The notes beneath the pieces were generated by a model. It did not search any database and was not told the origin of the DNA. It saw only the letters and a list, made by a program, of their open reading frames with translations. A program made the position numbers and the translations under genes. Shown here piece by piece: positions 51,747 through 62,500 of a stretch of DNA of 64,000 nucleotides (position 1 is its first letter; every line of letters starts with the position of its first letter). Origin of the DNA: Symbiodinium natans (Eukaryota > Sar > Dinophyceae > Suessiales > Symbiodiniaceae); the NCBI GenBank assembly GCA_905221605.1, contig CAJNDS010000308.1, forward strand, positions 18,501-82,500. The letters run 5' to 3'.

Positions 51747-53975
51747 GTTAGATGTCGCTTTGGCTTAGGGTTCAACACCCCCAACCCTACACCACAAAAC
51801 CCAGAAACCCGAATTACCCCAAAACCATATATCCCAAACCCTGCCAGACCATACACATCATTCCGCCCACCCCACCAGCCCCACCAGCCCTAGTCTCCAG
51901 CCTGAAAATCAGCTGTGAGGGACCCCGAATATAGACCCAATACGGACCCCCAATAAGGTACATAATCTGGAGAATCGACCCTTTGCCCCCCCTAATATCG
52001 TAAACCCCGTCTCCTCCTCTTCTTCATGCTCTTCTTCCAGTGGTGCTGGTGCCCAAGTGAGGTCTAGCACAGGCAACTCGGGCCTCCGCAACGGAGTTCA
52101 GGCCTTCGGGGGTTTAGGGTTTGGGGAGGGTTTCGGGTTTGGGGTTTAGGGTCAGCAGGGCAGCTTTCAGGAGGGGAGTTTCCACAAGCAAAGCACCTCA
52201 CATCAGGACTACATGAAGTTGAAGCAGGCTTTTACTCCTGGTACCCACCAAAAAAACCTCTGCTTTGGGATGTTCCCCCGTATACGAGCAGTCCGCAATA
52301 GTACTATCATAATCCCGATTCCGGACTGTTAGTAGAAGGGGGAACATCCCAATCTACACTCGCCAACAAAAACAAGGAGCCCTTTGTTACAGCAACATAA
52401 CCGAGTGCATGGGTACTTTACCAATACCCCTTTACCCATAACCCTAAACCCTAAACCCTAAACCCTAAACCCTAAACCCTAAACCCTAAACCTAAACCCT
52501 AACCACCCCGAAATCTACTCAACATCCTGGGTGTACCGCACCCCCCCCTAACCCCCCCGAAAAAAAAAAAAAACAAGACAATGCAGCAAACAGCCTCTCC
52601 TCTAATTCTCTAAACCGTTTAGGGTTTAGGTTTAGGGTTTGGGAGGCTGGTCTAGGAGTTTAGGCTTAGGAGCGTAGGGAGTTTGGGTGTAAGGGGGTTT
52701 GGGGGGTTGGGGGGTTTAGGGTTTAGGGTTTAGGGTTCAGGGTTTAGGGTTGAGGGATTAGGGTTTAGGGTTTAGGGTTAAGGCTTAGGGTTTAGGGCTT
52801 AGGGTTCAGGGTTTAGGGTTTGGGGTTTAGGGTTTAGGGTTTAGGGTTAGGGTTTAGGGTTTAGGGTTTAGGGTTTAGGGTTTAGGGTTTAGGGTTTAGG
52901 GTTTAGGGTTTAGGGTTTAGGGTTTAGGGTTTAGGGTTTAGGGTTTAGGGTTTAGGGTTTTTCCGGTTTAGGGTGGGTCTAGGGTGTTCAGGGTTTTCGT
53001 TCTGGACGGCTAAAACCTGTGCTGGCGCTGCTGGCTCGTCCTGGTTTAGGGTTAAGGGTTAAGGGGTTTAGGGTTTAGGGTTTAGGGTTTAGGGCTTAGG
53101 GCTTAGGGCTTAGGGCTTAGGGCTTAGGGCTTAGGGCTTAGGGCTTAGGGTTCTTCACGCTGATAACCCCGCATCCTGTTGAGCACGTCCATGACCTCTA
53201 GTACTAGACTTACGAGAGTCCCCTTACAAGCATACTAAAGAACATGATGTATGCTTCCTTGGGTTATGTTCGAAAGGACGTAGAACAGAGTTCCTAAGGG
53301 CACTATGGACTTTACTGGCCTATAACTGATAAGTTCAAGCCGTAAACCCTAAACCCTAAACCCTCAGCCCTTTTCCAGACTTTTCTGGTAAGGCCGAGGG
53401 TCATCGTCTGGCATTTCTGGATCGCGAAGGAGTTCTCCTCCGACTGCACCTCCTGAGGCGGGGGGGGGGGGTTAGGGTTTAGGGTTTAGGGTTTAGGGTT
53501 TAGGGTTTAGGGTTTAGGGTTTAGGGTTTGGGGTTTGGGGTTTGGGGTTTGGGGTTTGGGGTTTGGGGTTTGGGGTTTGGGGTTTAGGGTTGGGGTTTAG
53601 GGTTGGGGTTTAGGGTTGGGGTTTAGGGTTGGGGTTTGGAGTTTAGGGTTTAGGGTTTCGGGTCTGGGGTTTAGGGTTTACAAGGCGGCACTTCAAAGCG
53701 CCAGCCAAACATTCCTGATTTGGATCTGGCCTGGAGGTCCCCGACCCCTCAACCCTGAACACCAAAAGGAAGAGCCCATACGATAGCAGGGAACCACGAA
53801 AATTGGAGACCTGACCACATATGCAGGTACGGTTGAGGGTTCTGGGTGTTGGGCTCTTGAAGAAGATAAGGAAGCCACCAAAATTCGCAAAGTTCATCCA
53901 TCGATTGGCTTCCGCACCTTTACCCGGCATCTCAGAACCATCATCATGCTTTCTGCTCCATGATCCCCCTTGTTT
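51747..53975 (+). repeat. Segmental duplication, copy A (about 2.2 kb)
   Basis: Shares a colinear series of blocks with 55785-57735: CCACAAAACCCAGAAACCCG (51791), TCGTAAACCCCGTCTCCTCC (51998), GCAGCTTTCAGGAGGGGAG (52160), CATAACCGAGTGCATGGGTA (52396), AACATGATGTATGCTTCCTT (53241), GGCCGAGGGTCATCGTCTGG (53390) and GGAAGAGCCCATACGATAGC (53768). The copies differ by scattered substitutions and mainly in the length of telomere-like tracts: here 52714-52962 TTTAGGG and 53473-53670 TTTAGGG/TTTGGGG. Non-coding. Confidence 0.92.
52262..52352. mobile_element. Small terminal-inverted-repeat element, copy 1
   Basis: Ends TTTGGGATGTTCCCCC and GGGGGAACATCCCAA are inverted repeats about 90 bp apart, with a variable interior. 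The same structure lies at 56255-56354, and a right end alone at 57920-57938. No ORF. Confidence 0.7.
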
Positions 53976-54183
53976 CCGAGAAGAGGGGCTGCAGAACCCT
54001 AAACCCTAAACCCTGAACCCTAAACCCTAAACCCTAAACCCTAAACCCTAAACCCTAAACCCTAAACCCTAAACCCTGAACCCCAGGGTCTTAAGGGGCT
54101 GCGGAGTCCGGGACTCACAGGGGTGTAGGGCTTGGGGGCTTCGGAGCTTCAACTGCCCAGCCATTTCAGGGTTCGAAAATTTC

Positions 54184-54405
54184 AGGTTTAGGGTTTAGGG
54201 TTTAGGGTTTAGGGTTTAGGGTTTAGGGTTTAGGGTTTAGGGTTTAGGGTTTAGGGTTTAGGGTTTAGGGTTTAGGGTTTAGGGTTAGGTTTAGGGTTTA
54301 GGGTTTAGGGTTTAGGGTTTAGGGTTTAGGGTTTAGGGTTTAGGGTTTAGGGTTTAGGGTTTAGGGTTTAGGGTTTAGGGTTTAGGGTTTAGGGTTTAGG
54401 GCTCA
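54184..54405 (+). repeat. Long TTTAGGG tract
   Basis: About 31 heptamers with one shortened unit near 54286. Confidence 0.95.
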
Positions 54406-55462
54406 GGGCTCAGAGCTCAGGGTGTAGGGTTTGTAGGGTTTAGGGCTTGGGGTGTAGAGACTACACCTCCCAGCAACCTCCCACAACTCCCGGTACCTCC
54501 TTTTAGGCGGTGGGGGGGGGGGGGGGGGTTTAAGAAGTTTCGGTTCTAGGGTTCAATCTTTTCGGCTCGCAAAACGTGGAAAGGGCTGAGGGTTCTGGGG
54601 TCTGGTCGGCTTATGGTTAGAGACCTAGGTTTAGGGTGTAGGGTTTAGGGTTTAGGGTTTAGGGTTTAGGGTTTAGGGTTTAGGGTTTAGGGTTTAGGGT
54701 TTAGGGTTTAGGGTTTAGGGTTTAGGGTTTAGGGACCTCGGTATCACCTGTCTGGGGTGTTTAATGGGGCGTTTCGGGTGTTTGGCCTCAATGCCTGCAG
54801 GATGACCTGAAAGCCTTGCCCCGAAAGCGTCAAAATCTAGTGAACCTGCTGGCAGGGTTCGCAGGCCTTAAGGGCTCTTTTGGCTTTGGGGCCTACTTGG
54901 AGGTTCATGGTACTTAGTAACTAGTTAGAACTGTACTTATCACCCACTTATAAAGCCCCTGAAGTGCTCTACATGTAGGGCCAGGGTCTAGGGTTTTCTT
55001 AGAGATCTCTGGGGTGAACTGGCGTGCGAGCTCGTCTGCCGCCCCAGCAGCAAAAGCTTCGAACTCTAGGAAAGTCCGCACCACCCGAACAGTGAGCCGC
55101 ACCTCAGCACTCCCAACGCAAAGCTTAGACCCTAAGCTTTCCCTTGCCTTTGTTCTAGGTAGCCCCTGGTTTCTTCATAAAGATGAACCAAGACCCAGAA
55201 AGGCCTTCAACCCTGAAGGCGAAAGCTTGCCCTGCATCTCCCTTTCTGGTTCGAGCGTTGAACAAGCACCGAAACAAACAACAGACAGGCGGGCAGACAG
55301 GCAGCAGGTAAAGGTTTAAGGTTTAAGCGCGTAAGCGGGGTCCGGTAGCGGGCTCCACATCCTCCTCAAACCTCCTTGAACCCCTCAAAAAGGAAGCCCA
55401 GGTGAGCCCTCAAAACCCTAGGGGCTTGAAAGAACCTGCTTGGGTGTCCGCGTTTAGGCTTA

Positions 55463-55616
55463 TGGGCTTAGGGGGCTTAGGGGGCTTAGGGGGCTTAGGG
55501 GGCTTAGGGGGCTTAGGGGGCTTAGGGGGCTTAGGGGGCTTAGGGGGCTTAGGGGGCTTAGGGGGCTTAGGGGGCTTAGGGGGCTTAGGGGGCTTGGGGG
55601 GCTTAGCGGGGGGGTT
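55463..55616 (+). repeat. Tandem array of 9-bp unit TTAGGGGGC
   Basis: About 17 copies; the unit length keeps one frame open as (LGG)n, a spurious ORF. Confidence 0.94.
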
Positions 55617-55784
55617 GCTAGGGTGCTACGTATGGCGTAGAAGTTCTGGATTGGGGGGGGGGAGGGACGTTAAGGGTATCCATTACCCCAAACCCCAAAC
55701 CCCAAACCCTAAACCCTAAAGCCAATGAACCCTGGAGCCATGACAAGAAGCTTCGTCTTCATCCTTCTCCTCAACCTCCTCCCG

Positions 55785-57735
55785 GACGTGATGTCGCTTT
55801 GGGTTAAGGGCTTAGGGTTGAGATAGGGTTTTGGATTTAGGGTTTACCCAGAACCCCCAACTATACCACAAAACCCAGAAACCCGAATTACCCCAAAACC
55901 ACATATCCCAAACCCTGCCAGACCATACACATCATTCTGCCCACCCCACCAGCCCCACCGGTACATAATTTGGAGAATCGACCCTTTCCCCCCCCCTAAT
56001 ATCGTAAACCCCGTCTCCTCCTCTTCTTCATGCTCTTCTTCCGGTGGTGCTGGTGCCCAAGTGAGGTCTAGAACAGGCAACTCGGGCCTCCGCAACGGAG
56101 TTCAGGCCTTCGGGGGTTTAGGGTTTGGGGAGGGTTTCGGGTTTGGGCTTTAGGGTCAGCAGGGCAGCTTTCAGGAGGGGAGCTTCCACATGAAGCAGGT
56201 TTCTAACTGCTGGTATCCAGCACAAAAACACCCCCCATCACCCCACGTCTACACTTTGGGATGTTCCCTCTTATGCGAACACGAAACAAGGATTATGGTA
56301 CCCCCTATTGTAATCCCGATGACGGACTGTCAGTATGAGGGGGAACATCCCAACCTACACTCGCCAACATATACAAGGAGCCCTATGTTGCAGCAACATA
56401 ACCGAGTGCATGGGTACTTTACCAATAACCCTAAACCCTAAACCCTAAACCCTAAATCCTGATGAGAGGAACCCCAAAGAAGGGTGCCGCGTTGCTCCGG
56501 GGGGCCCTCCCTCCTGTGAGCCCGAGGCAGCCCGGGGGACCGCCCAAAACAAAGAGCCTCTGAACCTTAAGACGCTCCCAGAAACGGTTAAGGGCCCCTA
56601 AACCCGAAACCCGAGCCCTAAGACCTAAACCTAAACCCATCCTGAGTGTACCCCCCCCCCCCTTCCGCAAAGAAAGAAATGAGAAACAAAACAGTGAAGA
56701 AAACAGCCTCTCCTCAAATCCTACATACACATCTTCTGGGTCTTAGGTTCAGGCTTTGGGGGCTGGTCTAGGTCTGGGAGACTAGGTTTAGGAGCTTAAA
56801 GGAGTTTGGGTGCTTTGGGGGTTTTGGGGGGTTGGGGGGTTTAGGGTTAGGGTTTGGGGTTTAGGGTTTAGGGTTTAGGGCTTAGGGCTTAGGGTTCTTC
56901 ACGCTGAGAACCGCGCATCCTGCTGACACCAATGACCTTTATGCCCCGGTACTACATTCCTCTTACAAGCGTACTAAACAACATGATGTATGTTTCCTTG
57001 GGTAATGTTAGAAAGGACGTAGAACCGAGTTCCTAAGGGCACTATCGACCCTACCGGCCGATAACTTATAGTTTAAGCCCTAAACCCAAAGACCCTAGAC
57101 CCCTAAACCCTAGACCCTAAACCCTAAACCCTAAGCCCTTTTTCCAGACTTTTCTGGCAAGGCCGAGGGTCATCGTCTGGCATTTGCCGACCGCGAAGGA
57201 GTTTTCCTCCAACGACTGCACCTCCTGAAAGGGGGGGGGGGGGGGAGTTACCCTAAACCCTAAACCCTAAACCCGAAACCCTAAACCCTAAACCCCAGGC
57301 TTAGCCGCTTGATCCTCACCCTTGCTTCTAGGGCCCTTCAATTCGTCAGCCAAACATTCCTGATGAGGATCTTGGCAGGCTCCCCCCAGTAACTGGCGGT
57401 TAGGGTTTAGGGTTTAGGGTTTAGGGTTTAGGGTTTAGGGTTTAGGGTTTAGGGCTTAGGGTTTAGGGTTTAGGGTTTAGGGTTTAGGGTTTAGGGTTTA
57501 GGTTTTAGGGTAAACCTGAACTCAAAAAAAGGAAGAGCCCATACGATAACAGGGAACCACGAAAATTGGAGACCTGGCCACATATTCAGGTACGGTTGAG
57601 GGTTCTGGGTGCTGAGGCAACATCCATTATTCTAGAAGATAAGGAAGCCACCAAGTTTCGTAAAGTTCATCCATCTACTGGGTTCCGCACCTTTGTCCAG
57701 CATCTCAGAACCATAATACTATTTTCTGTTCAATG
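55785..57735 (+). repeat. Segmental duplication, copy B (about 1.95 kb)
   Basis: Colinear with 51747-53975 in the same orientation, about 4 kb downstream. Lacks the long TTTAGGG tracts of copy A in two places, has a CCCTAAA tract at 57250-57295 instead of G-strand sequence, and has a G-strand tract at 57399-57510. Unique blocks look about 85-90% alike by eye. Non-coding. Confidence 0.92.
56255..56354. mobile_element. Small terminal-inverted-repeat element, copy 2
   Basis: TTTGGGATGTTCCCTC and GAGGGGGAACATCCCAA ends; the interior differs from copy 1 more than the surrounding duplication does, as expected for a fast-evolving hairpin. Confidence 0.65.
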
Positions 57736-58555
57736 TATGACAGGCACCCCAGGAAGATCCCCCCCCCCTATTTCGGACCCCCCCGCCCCCCATATGTGGC
57801 TGAACATCCATGCTGAACCCCCCACCCCGGTTGCCAGTTCCCCTTCTTCAGGCTATGCAAGGTTTGTTCTTATAGGGGGTACGATAAGGGACCCCCATTC
57901 AGGACTAGGACTGGTAGTATAAGGGGGAACATCCCAATGTCTGGCCGTCTGAAGGCATTGGAATACCCTTCCCTTCTTCCAAGCACCCGAGTCTTCCACT
58001 ACTTCGGTTACAGCGCGCCCCCTAAACCCTAAACGCTATGACGCCAACACCCTTCAAATCATAAAAGCTCCGAAAACCTACAAACCCTTAAACCCTCCTA
58101 AACCCTCCTAAACTCTCCCTCCTAAAGCCTAAACCCTAAGCAACCCTCAGCGACCCTAAACCCTAACCCCTAAGAACCCTGAACCCTGAACCCTGAATCC
58201 GAAGATCCCTCATATGAAATCCCGGACCCTAAACAGCGACCAGCCTGGACTTCGATGAAAGTGCGGACGACTCGGATAAGCAAGCCGCTCTCGTCCTAGA
58301 TTCCAGGCGATCGAAGTGGCTAGACCCTCAACCCGAAACCCCTAAGTGCAGAGCTCCACCCTAAACCCACCCCGAAACCCCTGAGAGTAGGGTTGAGGTG
58401 CCCCTAGGGTTCGGGAGGTTGCGAATTGCCTCTCGAGATCTTACTCGGAGGTTCACGGAAAGGGTTCAGGGTTTAGGGTTGAGGGTTTAGGTAAAGTTTA
58501 GGGTTTAGGCTAACGCCCCTCATTGCGGCCCCGAGGGTTTGGCTTTCAGGGTATT
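57736..58555. other. Non-coding island
   Basis: Contains a lone right end of the small terminal-inverted-repeat element (57920-57938, GGGGGAACATCCCAA) and degenerate CCCTAAA at 58018-58200. No recognisable gene. Confidence 0.55.
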
Positions 58556-58559
58556 TCAG

Positions 58560-58682
58560 GCGTTTGGGGCTGGGGTGGGGGCGGGGGCGGGGGGGGGTGG
58601 GGGGGCGGGGGGGGGGGCGGGGGGGGGGCGGGGGGGGGGGCGGGGGGGGGGGGGGGGGCGGGGGGGGGGCGGGGGGGGGGCG
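58560..58682 (+). repeat. G-rich low-complexity tract
   Basis: About 120 bp of G runs separated by single C or T. It gives Gly/Arg or Pro ORFs that are artefacts of composition. It should fold into G-quadruplexes on this strand. Confidence 0.9.
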
Positions 58683-59515
58683 ACCCGGCCCAAAAACATC
58701 GGTATTTACAGCGGTTTTGCCAAGGATGCTTGACGATTATGGAACAAGGCACGCAGCTACCAGCGTTCATGCCCTTGGCGAAGATGCCCCACACACTTGT
58801 ATTTACAGCATTTTCCTTCTCTATGCAACATATTATGGAACAAGACATGCGGGCACAAGTTCGTGCCTTTGGCGAAGATGCCCCAACACTGGTATTTGTA
58901 GCATTCTCGCCTCTCTGCACACATCTTTGCCTGTACAACAGAAGCACAAGCACGCTGTGCGCAGTGTTTTCGCCCGAAAACAGCGTTCGAAAAACAAGGA
59001 AATTTTGGGCGCGACTCGCGCGTCTCGAAAACATCGCTGTGCGTAGTGCTTTCGTTCGAGAGAACACCGATCCCATGGTGGCAGTGGTGATTTTGAGGAT
59101 AGACAAAACACGTCCAGCGAATGCGACGCGTAAAATTCCTCGAGTTTCTCGCGTTTTCCGGTGTCCCACGCCGAAATGACACGTGCAAAACACACGGGGC
59201 CGCAGGGAGGGGCGTTACCGGGTTTAGGCTTAGGGCTCAGGGCTTGACAGGCGAGGGGCATGGAAGCGAGCCGAGACCATGGTGGTCTCAGGAGCACGAG
59301 AGGCGGGGGGGGGCTGTTCAGTGAACCCTCAGACCTGCTGAGACTCGGATGGCGGCCACTCAGGAATTCATGGATGGTGATATGGTCATTCCTCCCAAAG
59401 ATGACCCATGTTGGGGTCCTTATGACAGGGCGGCCCCTCTGATTCAGGGTACCCAAAAGGGACCGGTATCTTGAGAAACTGACCAAAAAGGACCCGGATC
59501 CTACGATGCGGGTCA
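58683..59515. other. Non-telomeric island with a 96-bp internal duplication
   Basis: The segment at 58738-58815 (TTATGGAACAAGGCACGCAG and on) recurs at 58834-58911 (TTATGGAACAAGACATGCGG and on), with TTGGCGAAGATGCCCCA.AC in both. ORFs up to 227 codons overlap on both strands; none has a recognisable domain and each spans the repeat in a different frame. Confidence 0.6.
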
Positions 59516-62500
59516 CTTTAGGGACCCTGAGTTAGAACAGAGCCCCCCCCACATGCTCCTGAAGATTGCTCAATTCGGACGTGCAAGGCGCCCCCCAAAC
59601 CCTTCACCCCTTAACCCTTAAAGCCCGAACCCTACAAAGGGTGCCAAAGCCAGGGTTCGAGCGTCACCCTAAACCCTAAACCCTAAACCCTAAACCCTAA
59701 ACCCTAAACCCTAAAGCCTCAAACTCTGCGGTCCTTTTGTGGCCCTTCCCAAACAACCAAGATGCACACAAAACCCCGAAACCCTAAAGCCTAAACCCCG
59801 AAACCACGCCATCAAAAAAAGTGATACGAAAGCCCGAACCCTGAACCAGAAGATCGGGCGTTGAGGGCTTCTGGCATTAAGAATTTGAAGCTTTGGGGCT
59901 TAGAGGGTTGCTATGCTCCCCGTAGAACCTTAGTCAAAACAATATGTTTAATATACTCTTGGGTTTTATACAAACAAAAATACAAAATCATTGCCAAGGG
60001 GGATATAGGGTTGAGGTCTCTGGGATGTCAGGCTACACACTGCGAGGGCTCGGTTTCGGAGGGTTGGGGGCTCAGGGAAAATGGGTTCTGCATGAGCCCT
60101 AAACCCTAAACCCTAGACCGCAAACCCGAAACCCGAAACCCTGAACCCTGAACCCTCCTTAGGGTTTGGCAGAAGGTTTTGCGCCTCAGCCTCAGGCCCC
60201 CTAAACCCTAAACCCTAAACCCTAAACCCTCAACCCTAAACCCCACACTGTCTTAGGGATTTTTGGGCTCATTCGGGCTGAGGGTTTGGTGCGAGGCCTT
60301 CTGGAATACGTGAGGCACGCTTGATGCCGGGTCTGGGGTTTCGAGTTGAGTGTTCGGGGTTTAGGGTTTAGGGCTTAGGGTTTAGGGTTTAGGGTTGAGG
60401 GCTTAGGGCTTAGGGCTAGGGTAAGTTTAGGGTTGAGGGTTGAGGGTTTAGGGTCTACGGCCTAGGGCTAAGGGATTGAGGATTGAGGGTTTGAGCACTT
60501 CGGTTCGGACCCTCCCGCCCCCCCCCTCCCCACCTCTCGCCCAAGAGGCCTGCGCACGGTTCGGACAAGGGTTTATCGGGTTGAGGGTTTGGGGTTTGGG
60601 GCTTAGGGTTTAGGGTTTGTATGGGGGTTTAGGGTTTGGGGCTTAGGGCTTAGGGCTTGGGCAGGGGCTTTACGGGGCTTAGGGTTTGGGCGGTTTGGGG
60701 CTTAGGGTTTATGGGGTTTGGGGTTTAGGGTTGAGTCACTGAGGGTTTGGGGTTTAGGGTTTGAGGTGCACATCGCGCCATGGACAGCTCGAGCCCTGAA
60801 GCCTTTGCTTTTGGCTTTGAGGGTTTTTTGGTGGTCTCAGGGGCTGCAAGCGTGAGAGAGGGCTTTCGGGTCAGAGGTACCCGAAACAGGGCTTCAACAA
60901 CAGCTTTCCTACTCAGAGCCCTACATCTAAGTACCCATTGACCCTCCGAGTACAATAGGCGGGCCATTACCCTAAACCCTAAACCCTAAACCCTAAACCC
61001 TAAACCTGGGTTCCCTCAAAACACGACGAACCGCGCAGAGCCCATTGGCAACTCTCACCGACCGAAAGCGCAGCCCACGAGGCCCACGAACCTGGGTCTA
61101 AGGATTCTTTCAAGAGTTCAGGGTTTCGGCTGGGGGCTTTTCTAGCGGTTCCAACGCACAACCCCAGAACTTGTCAGGCAAAACGCCGTCCAAAATAACC
61201 CAAAAACTTCTTAGACACCGCAGATCCCCGAACACTGAACGAGCGTGGCGGCCCCCGTGGGGCGGCGCAACTGCGCTTCTTTGAAACCATGCCTCGCGAG
61301 AGCTGCAATGACGCCCCGGCACCGCTTAAATTTTCCTGATCACGCCTTGTGCGCTCTATCTTCTCTTTACTGGTGCTTGAGGGGGGGGTGAGGGGAGTCG
61401 ACCCATACGAACACTCGCTTTATGTCATCCAGCTTCTGCACCCTCCCCTGAAGCACCGGCACGTGGAACGACGAACTACGTCACAGGGAGCCCCCAGACG
61501 CATTCTGGGCACCCTGCGGTTGAATTGCGACTGTACACATGTTCGGCCTCTTCCTCATGCCGAAAGGTTTAGGGTTTAGGGTTATAGGGTATAGGGTTTA
61601 GGGTTTAGGGTTTAGGGTTTAGGGTTTAGGGTTGAGGGTTGAGGGTTGAGGGTTTAGGGTTTAGGGTTTAGGGTTTAGGGGGGGGAATCTTTGTTCCAAG
61701 GTGCCCACCCCACCGTGAAAAAGAAACAGACCTAGGCTGGTTTCCCCTTTTGCAGGTCCCTTGCAGCAACCCGAGACTGTACTTCTGCGACCCTAACTTA
61801 CAACTCCCGCTCGAGGAGGGGAAGTGAACTAGCGCCTCTGGCTTCTTTGTGAAAGGCAAAAGAGAGACCCGAACTTGCAGGGACAAGCCTCCCCTTTTTG
61901 GGCTTGTAGGTGACAAAAGACTTTACGGAGAAAGCAGAATGGCTTCCTGAGAGGCTATGCAAGCAAGCCCTTGTCAAGGCCCGCACGTCTGCCTGGGTTG
62001 AGGCTCAGAATTACAGAAGAAGGTAAGCTGAATTCCAAAAGACAAACTTTAAAACCCCCAAATACCTGAAGTATGTCGAGCTGCAGGCGTTACCCCCAGC
62101 CCCTAAACCTCGACACCCTAAACCCCAAACAGGCCCGGAGCTGTCACGAGAGCTGCATCTAGTGCACATGAGCGACACAAAAGGGGTTTAGGGTTTAGGG
62201 TTCAAGGGTGGGAAACACTCCTATCAAAGCGTGTGCGCTTGGATGTTGGACATAAGGTTTGGGGGTTAGGACTTAAGACCAACTAATTTAGGATATTTAG
62301 GATTTGAGACTGTGCATTTTAAACCTTCCTGTTTCCTGTGGATAGGAATCCATTCTTTGCATGGCCACTTTCTGGCTGAGGGTTTAGGGTTTAGGGCTTA
62401 GGGTTTACGGTTTAGGTTTTAGGGTTGAGTCCGGATATTCCCAAAAAGTGACAGCAACGAGCAACGAGGGACACAGCGTTCAATGAAGACCAAGGCGCCA

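Larger units (their letters stand above)
53976..55784. repeat. Spacer between the duplicated segments
   Basis: CCCTAAA 53996-54078; TTTAGGG 54184-54405 and 54624-54735; poly(G) of about 16 near 54515; unique island 54736-55460 with no recognisable gene; GGGGGCTTA array 55463-55616. The sequence AGGGACMTCGGTATCACC follows both the 54624-54735 tract and the 51604-51711 tract, so the tract plus flank is itself repeated. Confidence 0.7.

Noticed and set aside
55402-55719. 105-codon ORF with (LGG)n
   Set aside because: Product of the TTAGGGGGC array.
58523-59516. Overlapping ORFs of 143-227 codons on both strands
   Set aside because: They overlap each other, start in a G-rich tract and have no recognisable domain.
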